From Hydractinia symbiolongicarpus (lineage: Eukaryota > Cnidaria > Hydrozoa > Anthoathecata > Hydractiniidae), in contig NC_079876.1 of the NCBI RefSeq assembly GCF_029227915.1, forward strand, positions 32,347,828 through 32,411,827: a DNA stretch of 64,000 bases. The letters are read 5' to 3'. Below are positions 1 through 10,638 of the stretch, in pieces (within the stretch, counting starts at the first letter, position 1; every line of letters begins with the position of its first letter). The notes below the pieces were generated by a model that was not told the origin of the DNA, did not search any database, and saw only the letters and a program-made list of their open reading frames with translations. The translations under genes were made by a program, and so were the position numbers.

Positions 1-1366
1 GTTAGATGTTATATCTGAACCTTTTTGACATTTTATGTTAATTTTGCGAGGAAGGACCATATATATATATATATACAGAAGAAGAATTCAATTTTACACC
101 TTGCAAGCTTTGTTTTTCTATATTTTGTATAAATTCTTACTGGGGAGGACTCCGTGCAATATATCGAAATGACTGATCCTTCTCGATTTAAATTTGATGT
201 GTTCTAAATCGTATATAGTTTTGGAAATTTTGTGTAAGATTTAATGGGTAAGGGCTAGATGCAATATGTCAAAAAAACTTTTTTTGTTGAATCAGAAGCA
301 CTCCCTACAACCATTCTTTTTTTTACAGTTTGTGAAGCTTTTGTGAGGAAAGAGTGTATGCAATATTATCGAAATAACTGATTTTTGTTGCAAACTGTCT
401 TTCTTAGGCATTTTGGATTAAAATATTGTTTTAGAGGGCATATGCAGTAGATATATGTACCGAAATAATTAAATTTTGCAAACTTTGATTTTGTCGTTAC
501 CTCTCATTTTTTACATTTTGATTAAACTTTTGTGGGAGACCGTCGGTATGCGAAGGACCAAAATAAGAGATTTTAGTATTATTTAGAATTTGTATTTTGT
601 GTTGCAAAATTGGTGCAAAAATTGACATAAAATAAACTTATATACAGATTGATTGCTGTTGTTTAACATGACTCATTATGACTTATATATATATTTTATG
701 AAAATTTGTGACAGAATACTATGTGAGATTTGAAATTTTGTTTACTTTATTGATGGTAAAACAGCATGCAAATTGCTAAAAGGACTTTATTAATTTTAGA
801 TTTAAACACCGTTATTTTGTTGGCATTTTGTCTAAAGTTTGGTGAGGAAGGACCGTATGCAATATATCAAATAATGTTTTATTGCATTATAATTTATCCT
901 TGCAAATCCCTTTTTAACACCTTAGATAAAAATTTCTACTTAGGCAAAATTTATTGTTTATTTTTCACATTTTGTGTCAACCTTTGGCAGGGTTTGCAAT
1001 AAACTAACTGATTTTAACATATACAATGAGAGAGATTTGTGTTTGACATTGATCAGCTTTTTTGTATATATGTGGCGTTTTGAGTGATTTAAATTTTATG
1101 GGTGAGATGTATGTTGAAATGCTTTTAAAAACTTTTTTCCGAATAATTTTCGCATTTGTCAGATGGTCAGAGCAGTAATTTTAGTAGATTTAGATTTTAA
1201 ATGTCACATATACACTGCAGTTGTTGGACACCTTCAATTTTTTTGTCATTTATATAATAATGCAGATGTAAGATGCGCACTGCTGTATTGTTTGTTTTTT
1301 GATGGACATATATCTGCTACATAAATTAAATGGAATACAGTGGATTCTTCCACGGGAAACAGCTAG
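1..1366 (+). mobile_element. Helitron, 3' part of a long non-autonomous copy
   Basis: The copy runs in from the left window edge. It ends at 1363-1366 with CTAG, followed by T. A GTGGA/TCCAC hairpin lies at 1340-1353, ten bases upstream, which is the classical Helitron 3' end. The body consists of degenerate units of roughly 100-130 bp built around phrases such as TTTTGTGTAAACTTTTGTG, GAGGAAGGACC and ATGCAATAT, the same units as in the long copies at 50-59 kb. No Rep or helicase coding is visible, so it depends on proteins made elsewhere. Confidence 0.75.
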
Positions 1367-1976
1367 TATATATTAATATCTATATATAATTTGGGAAGGA
1401 ACAATAAAAAATTAATTAATATAACATGATTGATTCATAACTTACGGAACTGAGATATCATTTGGATTTATATAATAAAGCAATAATATGTGTTTAAGTA
1501 AAATCTTAGATCGATTAGTCCTGGAAGCACAGTCTCGCGAATTTTTCTTCTATTCACACCCACTAATATAAAAAATATTATAGGGACAAATTTATATACA
1601 ACATGAATCATAAATATTCTTACGTGAACAAAAAATCTATTTTTAAAGTTGCTTTTCCCAAGAGCCACCAAGAAGGAAAAACCGCGTATTTGATTTTGAT
1701 ATTTTCGGAATTCAAGATCCGTCGATTTTAACTTTTGTAAGTTTAACGAATTTGAATCATTGTATATGAGAATTGAAACGAAAAGGATGGTTTTAGGTGA
1801 GCTAATTATATATTTTTTGTGTGCTATGGAGAACCTTTTTTTTATTTGTTTACATTTTATTGTTATAATTTTCATAAAGGCTTCCCAAACCGGTTAATAG
1901 GGAATTTTTTTTCTTTCTATGTTTAATCTTGTTTTAGAAACATTTAGGCATTTTAATGCTTTTAAGTTTTGTTTAA
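1367..1976. other. No gene recognised
   Basis: AT-rich sequence. Short open frames on the minus strand (for example 1468-1875) have no recognisable domain. On the minus strand, about 1920-2010 reads as a peptide with a GQTF..ILIKQNL stretch that resembles one at 43660-43720. This marks a shared repeat, not a proven gene. Confidence 0.4.
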
Positions 1977-3164
1977 TTAAGATTTGTATTGTGAAGGTTT
2001 GACCGAGAAAAGGAAGTGAGTATGGAAGGCAAGCATCCCGTCTGCGGAGAAACAAATTCTCACGGCGGATATAAATTCGGTAGTTTCTGCAAACCAATGG
2101 CCATCTACTACAATGCTGAATTCGTTGCATTGAATTGCTTCGAGAATGTTCCCAACACTTTTTACACATAAAATATGTGGATGTTTCTCGTGAAAATTTT
2201 TAAACAACATGTCAGCATTCTCTCGCAATAAAGAGGGTAACAATATTGCAGCGAGAGTCATCATGTATTCTAAAAGATAATTAAAATATGTATATTACTA
2301 TTTTTCGGCAATTAGTCAGTTTCTTATAAAGTGGTTACTTATAAAAAAACGTGTATATGCTAAAGAGCAAATGTGTTTTAACATACCATGTTGAGAATAA
2401 TAATAAATATTTTTAAAAGAAAATTACGAATATGAGACTTATTACCAAAAAAAGTAAAAACACAAAAGTTTTATAATTTTCATTTTTATCTTTTTATCTT
2501 CTCTTTTTTTATCTTTCACATTCTTAATTTTACGGCAAGTGTTGTAGAAAAAATATCAACCTTACCTTTACTACTTTATTTTTCACTCTGGTTATTTATT
2601 TCCTCCATCAACAGATCGACTTTAAAAGTCTTAGCAGGTTGAAAACCAAGAATTATTTTGTTCTTTAAGGTGAAGTAATCGTTCCATAATTGCGGCAAAT
2701 CAATTTCCGTCACTCTTTTAAATTCATCCATAACCTGAATCGAGAACTTACATACAATCTGAAAAATATATGATTTAAAATTCATAAAAACTCTTGAAAA
2801 AATGTTTGAAAAATCAGAGTTTAAACCAAAGAGATGTTTATTTGTGGGATGACACCTGCATTTGATCTCCCAAAACAGGATATTCATCCAAGATATCAAC
2901 AACTGTTCGTCCCTTTAATATTATTGCATTCCTTCTCATTGCAAACGTTTTATCCATTGCCGTCCTGATAGAATATATCCGGGAATATGGATGCGTATTA
3001 TGTTTTCCGTTCATTTTTTTGATATGCAACTCCAACGTTCTTTCGTCTTCCCCATCCGGTGCCACTGGCAAAAAGTTAACCACACCCCACACATTTGTTT
3101 CTTTCGTGGCAACCTCGTTCTTTTTCTTTTTTTCACCCCTCCTTAAAAATTTGCAGCAACACAT
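1977..3164 (-). CDS. SAMD3-like family gene, three exons, partial
   Basis: Three minus-strand exons fit a multicopy animal family usually labelled SAM-domain-containing protein 3-like. This window shows only its C-terminal half. Exon a is 3164-2856, with a WGVVNFLP stretch, an acidic segment, and a region ending in a conserved I(L)..YP block. It closes at a CAG|GTGTCA donor. Exon b begins at 2758 after a TTTTTCAG acceptor and keeps frame to about 2580. Exon c starts near 2269 after TTTTAG and reads LAAILLPSLLRENADMLF, then SIVVDG, a block typical of the family's C-terminus. The last residues before 1977 diverge from the family, so the 3' boundary is uncertain. No SAM domain is visible here. 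The role of these proteins is unknown. It may be a live gene, a 5'-truncated copy, or a domesticated transposon gene. Family assignment is from memory of the family pattern. Confidence 0.5.
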
Positions 3165-3714
3165 TCAGACACATCACCACACTTTCTTTTCCTGATGTTC
3201 TTGAAAAAGCTAAAAGACTTTTCCTCATTTTCCACTAAATAGATCAAAATAACACTGTTTTATGGGGAATTTATCTGGATTTATTCGTTTGGTATTATAG
3301 CATACTGTAATACGAAATGAATAACTCTTTTTCTCAACTAAATATCAATATATTTTTCTTGCAACATTTATGTCTGGGGTGAAAATAAGTTGGTTTTGGA
3401 TGTACTTTAATGTACTAACACGATTCTGTACATATTGCATGTATGTCTTTCCGCTTTTGATACAGGTCAGACCTATAGCAGAATCGGTAAGGCAAATTTG
3501 TTCTTTGATTTCCACTGTACCTTTTAAAGGCATCCACCACTCCCCTTAAAGCTAGGTACCCACTGGGCGTTTAAGTGCGTATATCTTAGTGTGCATATTT
3601 TAAACGCGATTATACACCCAGTAGGGACACTTATGCGCAGTTACATGCACTTATTCGCTCTTATACGCACATAAATGTCACATAACATAAGTGTTCTTTT
3701 ATATGAGCAAATTC
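3165..3714. other. No gene recognised; short repeated GCGTTTAAGTGCG-type motifs
   Basis: The stretch 3550-3690 carries several degenerate copies of a CTTATACGCAC / GCGTTTAAGTGCG motif on both strands. These could be ends of a small inverted-repeat element, but I could not pair two clean termini. A 62-codon minus-strand frame at 3345-3533 shows no known domain. It could be an upstream exon of the SAMD3-like gene. Confidence 0.3.
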
Positions 3715-5990
3715 TTTAGAGGAGCGAAACCTGTAGAATTTAAATTTTAAGACTTAACTGGTCGAGTTTATCATTGTGCGTGCACTTTGTAATTTTCATT
3801 CTTAATTTTCTATATTTCATTTTAAGTCCTGTGCTGCCCTTTCTTCAATCTCTTTTTGATTTACATACACTTGTATGGTGATGCCCTTTTCAAATAAAGC
3901 ATGTTCTCATACTCTTGCATTCCTTAATCTTGTGACCACTTCTGGTGCACAAAAAGCATCTTCCTTGATATTGCAGAATTCCTCTCTTTATTGTTGCTGT
4001 TATGCGATATTTTTTGTCCTTCTGCTTGAAATTGTCTTATCATACTCACATTGCTGGTAATAATGTCGCCAAGGTATTAGTATGTATTAGTTGCTTTTAA
4101 AATTCCACTTTTTAAGTTTTCTTGAATTTGCTTTACTATTGTTGTTCGAAAATTTTGATTATTTAAAAAATTGTTTTTTTCACAGTCGTTTATTTTTCCT
4201 CTTCTAACTGTCTACAGTTTCTAATTGTTGTTATAGTATTTTCGTTTCCCAGTGCTGTTATATCATCTACATATGTCATCAGTTTTATTACTAAATCACC
4301 ATATCTGATACCTGTTCGTCCATTGATTTTAGTTTGTTGGTACTAATCCCACGCAAAGTGAACCCATATATAGTCCCTTGTCTAACGATTTTTTAACAGA
4401 GATTTTACTTGTAGTTCCAATTCGTTAACTTTGTTTATGTAGGCTTCCATGTTCATTTCTTCTATAGTGTTTACTTTGTCGGTAGGCATGTCGGTTTACC
4501 ATAATTCTTTTATCCAATCTTAAAGCCAAAGTTTATCAAAAACATTTCTGTAAATCGCCATAAAAAGCATAAATTTTTTTTATAATATCTGTGGTCATCA
4601 TCATCATGGATTCATCTGAGAAAGTGCGTTGTATAATAATAGAATCATTAGACTGGTCAAACTACGGCTTGTTGTTTTGTTATCTCATAATCATGAAGAA
4701 AATTTCTGTCATTTAATATTTCTCGAATATTTATATGAAGAATTTGTCTTTTTTGAAGCCCATTACTTAGAGGAGCAAAGTCTCTAGACTTTAAATTAAG
4801 ACTTAACTGGGCGAGTTTATCATTGTGCTTGCACTTTGTAATTTTCCTTCTTTCCTCTTTGGTTTTTCATATCTTTTTATTTCCCTTTTTTTATATATAT
4901 TGTTTTTATTTTCATATTCTTCCAACTATTGGGAATTTCCTGTCGATGTAGTATTTCGTTTAGTAAAATTAACAGTGTTTCTCGTAATTCTTTTTTTCTA
5001 TATATTATATACTCATTTCTAAATGTCGCTATGTCTTCAGATCTCTTCGTTTTCAAAAATGGTATTGCTTTATTTAATTATTTACGTTTAAAAGAGAAGT
5101 TTTTTTTTATTTGTGCAGATTGGTTCAGAGCTCTTTAGACCAATCCTTATATATCTGTTGAATTTTATCGAAATTTTCTTGAGCATTTCTGTTATTGTTT
5201 TGCATAGCAACTTTTGTCTCCTTTTTGTTGTTCTTATGTTTTATAATGCTCCAAAGTTTTGGGTTATTTACTCCTCCAAATTTGTTATCTTATCTTAAAA
5301 TTCTTTTTAGTGTTATCAATTTGTTGTTGTAGTTATTACCTTAAGTCTTGAAGTTAGTATACTTTTTTTATCTTGTTTTTTGTGTCGCTTAGTTCATTCT
5401 TAAGCTATTTTTTCAATTTCATTAGGAGGATATGTTTTTTTGAATTGTTGGTATATTGATCTTACATTGTTGAAAACATTTACTGGCAATTCTTAAGAAG
5501 TAATTCTCTCAATTTTCATATTTGCCATTCCAATTGGTACTTGATATAAATTCCCATTGTTTATTAATTGTTCCTACATTTCTTGTCTTTTATAACTCAA
5601 ATTTAATATATGTTTGGTGTATGCTTGTTTTCTGATTTGCCTCCTTCAAATCTTTTAATATAGTGATTGCGTTATCATCTGTGTATGTTAACACACTTTT
5701 ATTGATTGAGGAAGGTGTTATTTCTCTCTTCGTTCTATAAACATTCTCTTCACAAAATTAGCATTTTTCTGGTCTACTAAAATATAAACCAACGCTGACT
5801 TAGAGTAATCATCAACTCTAGTCCACAGTCCAGTGGTGGTGTTATTTGTGTATGCTATCTGTACTTTTTCCTGTTTCATCAATTTTAAGACTACTCCTCC
5901 TGGATACTTGTTATTGCTTCCTATTATAGTGTTTCCTATTTTCGCATTAAAGTCTCAAAGTTATGATTTTAGAATATCTTGATTAGTTTA
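3715..5990 (-). pseudogene. Degenerate LINE (endonuclease and reverse transcriptase remnants)
   Basis: Read on the minus strand, fragments of a non-LTR retrotransposon appear in the expected order. Around 5950-5640 there is an apurinic-type endonuclease C-terminus: a block like SALVYILVDQ, then a conserved acidic residue and an NAI motif near the end. Around 4420-4240 there is reverse transcriptase with RQGTIYG followed by the catalytic TYVDDITALG. Frame changes and stops are frequent, so it is dead. A direct repeat of about 90 bp (3715-3803 and 4766-4851, both with GAGTTTATCATTGTG) splits the element, suggesting an internal duplication or two overlapping copies. The YVDD sequence and endonuclease layout differ from the CR1-like copy at 7925, so this is a second LINE lineage. 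Confidence 0.55.
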
Positions 5991-6078
5991 AATTCGGACG
6001 AATAAAAAACTTTATTGGAAAGATGCCAGATTCTTTTCCTTATCAATAAAAAAGCGGTCACGTAGCCTTTTACAAGAT

Positions 6079-6648
6079 TTAATTATAAGATATTAGCTTT
6101 ATGCTTAAGACTAGTCTTCCTTTTTCCTCACGTCGAGTTATCATCTCCACCGCATCACATAAATGATGAAAATTCTCGCGGCAAAATAAATCGATAACGT
6201 TTCCATTAGTGCCCATAAAGCCTGTGAACGATATTGCAGCCTTATACATTTGGGCTAAAAGCCTCATTTCACTTCTAGCAGTTTTTCTTTTCTTGTGTTT
6301 GTTTTTGTTATAATGCTTATATCCTAACTACAGGATGAATTTGTCCTTTCGTACAATCCCTCCCAATTCGTCATCCCTGACCTTGTCCAAAACGTTAATT
6401 ATGAAGTCATCGCTTAACCTTGTTGTCAATAGGCAGTCTTCAAGCAACGGTATCGGCACAGCAGCCGAGTCGAACTTCTTAGAGCAACCGTGTTTGCGGG
6501 TAGAGAAAAATCGTTTAGATATAAAAGCAGAACAAATACATGCAGTATTTGTTCTGCTTAAAACCAACAAACCTAACCAATTTTCGATGCTTTCTTCTTT
6601 TTTTCTCACCCTGATATATCGGATTTTTTTTAACAGCTTCTTTTTCAT
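6079..6648 (-). pseudogene. Fragment of a multicopy cnidarian gene family, function unknown
   Basis: Two minus-strand frames (6648-6328 and 6267-6079) read as neighbouring exons of one protein. The first ends in a DDFI.NVLDKVR block with GGIVRKDKFIL. The second carries LFCRENFHHLCDAVEMITRREE. I associate both blocks with a large family of unnamed proteins repeated many times in cnidarian genomes, often next to zinc-finger or transposon genes. Only the end of the protein is here and it has no recognisable catalytic motif. The overlapping plus-strand frame at 6335-6760 is a shadow. Confidence 0.4.
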
Positions 6649-6915
6649 TAAATTCTTTGATCCCCAATCTTTTCATCTGCTGAAAAGCATTCACACGCTC
6701 TCTTTTTTTTCAACATTAGTGTTTTTTTTACTACCTCTAGTTCTTTATGGCAATTTTTAATGTGATCAGTAAGTTTGGAGCACATCTTCTTGTAAAAAAC
6801 ACATAAACGGTAAGGTTTATTATATAGAACCTAAAATATGAAACGGTTATGATTTTAAGGACAAAAATATTTAACAATAATTTGGATGAAAAACTGAAAC
6901 TTGTTTATTTTACTA

Positions 6916-7628
6916 CTAGTCGATAAAGCCCGTGGAAAAATCCACTTAGACAGGATAACAATAAAAAAGAACCGCTATTTAAATTTTCATGACGTCAGCA
7001 AGAATCTGTCAAAAGACGAAATATTTTTTCTAAGAAATTTGTTTTCACGTTGCCTCTATTGTTTAGAGCTTAAACTGCTGATCAAGAAAATGTATATGAT
7101 CATGTCCTAACGGTTAATGAGATATAAGGGTTTAAAATTTTTGCTGACGTCATCAATAGCTCCGTCTAAACCGAATTTTTTTTATATAAATTTGTATACC
7201 TGTTGCCTTCATCGTATAGATCTTGAATCGCTGATCAGGAAAATGTATAGGATTATGTACTTTTTACAAACGGTTGCGGAGATATTAAGATTTTGTGATG
7301 ACGTCATCAACCCGTCCATTCCGAAACTGATTTGGTAACCCAGGTTTGGAAAACTTACCCAAATTGGTCCTAGGTGGTCCCTAGTTACACACGCGGTGAA
7401 AAATCATTGACGTCACCACCTCGTTTCCAAGTTTTTAGCCTCAAAGTTTTGGGTGCACTGTAATGGCTTCATTAATTTAATATAGGATATTGACGTTAAA
7501 GTAGTGTCGCGCCGTAACGTCAGAAGACTTAACATATTAGGCATGCATTTTTCAACAATATCAAAGGAAAATAAAACATCTACTTTCTGTGTTAAGGACA
7601 GACACAGTCACCGTATTATTATAAGAGA
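6916..7628 (-). mobile_element. Helitron, short (~0.7 kb) non-autonomous copy
   Basis: On the minus strand it begins TCTCTTATAATAATACGG at 7628 and ends CGACTAG at 6916, with the GTGGATTTTTCCAC hairpin just inside the 3' end. The bases outside give insertion between A and T. It belongs to the short subfamily whose middle holds TGACGTCA palindromes and the phrase GGTCCCTAGTTAC. Small frames inside it are not genes. Confidence 0.85.
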
Positions 7629-7924
7629 TTATTTTACTGCTACAATTCCAGCTGAGAAAAGGGATGATTTTCTAAAACGGTTTCAATGAAAAGCCAACCT
7701 CATTTTGTTATGTGTTAACAAAGTTATGTGTTAAGAAAGAACTTTTCTAAAGTGTGTTTTGTGTTAATTTCATAAATAATCCATCGCGTGGTAATTTTAG
7801 ATTAAAGCAAGAAGAGAGAGAAAAGAAAGCAAAATAATAAAATAACGAATTTTACAGAAATCTTACTTTTTTGCTTCTTTTGATTATTTTTTTTAATTTT
7901 CGTTTCCTCTTTTTTTACTTTTTA
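7629..7924. other. No gene recognised
   Basis: AT-rich spacer between the Helitron and the truncated LINE. Purine-rich near 7800-7860, pyrimidine-rich near 7870-7930. Nothing coding seen. Confidence 0.4.
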
Positions 7925-9356
7925 ACTACTTCAACCTACCTCCAGGAATCCTGAAAGATGCTGCCCAACCCGTATCGGGTCCATTAACTCACCTCATCAA
8001 CATGTCGATTTCCACTGGACTGGTTCCAACTGAGTGGAAAATTGCGAAAATTACCCCGATTCACAAAGGAGGTGCAACTGACAACAACAACAATTATCGA
8101 CCGATTTCCGTACTTTCTTCCTTATCAAAAGTCCTCGAGAAAGCTGTCCATAAACAACTATCTGATTACCTCGAGAATAACAACATCTTATCAGAAAATC
8201 AGTTCGGTTATCGGAAAAGACGTTCAACTGAGATAGCTACTATCCTGCTGACACACAATATTCGCGAAGCTGTCGACAAAGGCAACTTGGTAGGTGCACT
8301 TTATATTGACTTATCAAAGGCTTTTGACACTTTAAACCATTCAGTTCTCTTGGAAAAGTTGAAAAGTGTTGGAATCAGAGGTTCTGCTCGAAATTGGTTC
8401 GCTGACTACCTTTTCAATAGGGAGCAATACTGTATTGTTGAGAAGTGTAATTCAGAACGTATGAAGATCACCTGTGGAGTGCCCCAAGGCTCGATCTTGG
8501 GACCACTTCTTTTCTTGATTTATTTCAATGACTTTGAGTAATGCTTAAAAAACACGCATTCTTTGAACTTTGCTGATGACACTGTGGTTTATGTCGAGGG
8601 AAAGAACAAGGAATCAATCGAGTACCAGCTAAATGAGGACTTGAAGTTGATTTCAACATATTTCCAAATCAACTAGCTAGTTATCAACTTGAATAAAGGC
8701 AAAAACTAAACTATGCTTTTTGGTACCTCGAAAAAACTATCATTCTGTGGTAAAAATATGTCCTTGTTGTTTGATGACACTGAGAAACAGGCTACCGAAA
8801 CATACAAATACTTGAGAACTACGTTGGATAGTTCATTTTCACTCTCTACTAATTTTGATAAAATCTACAAGCGTCCAGTATCCAAATTACGTATGTTGTC
8901 TTCTCTTCAAAGTTATCTCGACGATTCGTCAAAAAGAAAGATTTACAATGGAATGATTCTTCCTTGCATAATATACAACTGTACGGTAAACTTAAATTTA
9001 AGCCAAACGCAAAGAAATAAGCTTAAATCCATTGATAATCTAGCTGAAACCGTCACTGGAACAAGCCAACCACTTGTTGAAAACGTAGTGAAGAAACAAT
9101 CAATTCTACTTGTGTGAAAATGTTTAGAAAGGAAAACGTGTGCAAACTTTATTGATTACTTCAAAGTACAGTCCCATGGTAGGGGGACAAGAAATGATCG
9201 TTATAAATTACAAATTCCTTTCACAAAACTCAAATATGCAAAATCTGGTTTCTTTTCAATGGGTGTTACACTATACAACGAGCTACCATTAAATATTCGT
9301 AAAATTGAAAATTTTAATTTGTTTAGGAAAAATGTTTTGAAGATTTTTAACCTTTG
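7925..9356 (+). pseudogene. CR1/L2-like LINE reverse transcriptase, 5'-truncated
   Basis: An almost continuous frame from about 7941 encodes the reverse transcriptase of a CR1-type non-LTR retrotransposon. Visible in order: WKIAKITPIHKGG, NYRPISVLSSLSKVLEK, NQFGYRK, the A-box YIDLSKAFDTLNH, GVPQGSILGPLLFLIY, and the catalytic FADDTVVY near 8570. After a frame change near 9117 the C-terminal tail GFFSMGVTLYNELPLNIR follows, ending at about 9356. Three in-frame stops (8539, and two near 8674 and 8707) break it. There is no endonuclease, so the copy is 5'-truncated, as usual for LINEs. It ends in the AAT tract at 9653-9707. Confidence 0.85.
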
Positions 9357-9651
9357 ATTTGATTTATATCCGATAGTCACATACTCCATTTGATAGTTCA
9401 GAGTGTTCTGTTTGATTTAACGTGCTTATTTTTCCTGCGGAGACTTTACTTCAGTTGTGATATTTTATTTGTATTCATCTCACACACAATCTGGCAGTTT
9501 TAGCTAATTTTAAGACTTTTTAACTAGTTTTATTTTTATTGCTTATATAATATATGTTTTTACCTTACTATATTTTTATTTTTAAAGACAGGACGTTTGT
9601 TAATAGCAATATTATATATATTGAAAATCTATATCCTGTATAAAAATTTTT

Positions 9652-9652
<1 letters not shown>

Positions 9653-9707
<55 letters not shown>
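9653..9707 (+). repeat. (AAT)n tract, probable LINE 3' tail
   Basis: About 18 uninterrupted AAT units, 300 bp after the end of the LINE reading frame. CR1/L2-type elements often end in short tandem repeats, so this is most simply the LINE tail, possibly expanded. The 300 bp between 9357 and 9652 would then be its 3' UTR. Confidence 0.7.
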
Positions 9708-9709
<2 letters not shown>

Positions 9710-9726
9710 TTCTTCTTTTCCATATT

Positions 9727-10264
9727 TCAATTCTTTTTTCCATGTTCTTCTTGCTCATCTTTTTTACCCTTTCCTTCATCTACCTCGTTTTCATTAGATT
9801 CACTTTCTTTATTTTCACCTTCTTTATCTTCTATATCTTCTTTCTCTTCTCCATCCACTTTTCCTTTTTGATCTTCCTGTACTCTTTTCTGTTTTTTCAC
9901 CTTTTCTAGTTTTTGTGTATCCACCTAAAATGAAAGCAAAAGCATGATTATTTATCAAAGCAAAATATCCTTTTTTATATACTGAATATAATACGCTACT
10001 TCAATCAGTCAGAATAGATTCATTGCGACAAACGTTCTCGTCGCAATGAATTTATTCGGACTCTCTTTTATTTATTCTTGATTCTTAATTCTTTCATGCA
10101 TTCCTCTTTTTTATGTTATTTTTCCTCGGGATCCCCAATTCCTTTACATTCAATTCCTTTATTCATACCTTCTCTCTTTACTTTTTCGCCTTCTCTATCC
10201 TCATTTTGGGTTTTATCTTCTTTTTCTCGTTTTATCATCTTTCTTGGTCCTTGTTTTTTTTCCT
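9727..10264 (-). other. Two lysine/glutamate-rich exon-like segments
   Basis: Two minus-strand open stretches (10264 to about 10090, and 9924-9727) encode almost only charged residues, Lys and Glu above all. Each is preceded by a pyrimidine-rich tract ending in TAG (TTTTTACTTAG and TTTCATTTTAG), as expected of 3' splice sites. They could be two exons of a highly charged protein, or a purine-rich simple sequence that happens to be open. No domain is recognisable. Confidence 0.25.
10013..10056. repeat. Inverted repeat, 17 bp arms with one mismatch
   Basis: The arms ATTCATTGCGAC and GTCGCAATGAAT pair perfectly around a 10-base loop and extend outward to about 17 bp with one mismatch. It lies between the two charged exon-like segments. 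Function not known; it could be a small foldback element or a structured RNA. Confidence 0.5.
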
Positions 10265-10638
10265 AAGTAAAAACATGATTATTTGTAAAAAAACACCTTA
10301 ACATTTATAAATATAGATTCCGCAATTTTTTCCATTTAAAAAATAAAGAAACACCGATTTTTTATAAAAAGCGCAGGTATTCTCTCCATACATAACATAC
10401 CTTAAAAAGTGGCATCTTGAGTAGTGAAGGGAAATTGGGGAATACCTTGTTTAATTTTGAACAACAATTAAACACAAACAAGAGAAGTTTACGCTGTAAG
10501 AAAGATAGTGCGAACAACTAAAAAATTATTCAAGACTGTTACATGTAAGTTTAAAAATGTCAAAAGCATTCTGATAATCAGCTGTCTAACATAGTATGTA
10601 TTTTGCATTCCTTAAGTTCTTTATTATTATTTCGAGTA

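Noticed and set aside
6335-6760. 141-codon plus-strand frame
   Set aside because: Opposite to the recognisable minus-strand family fragment at 6328-6648, ending in a homopolymer-rich tail. Shadow frame.
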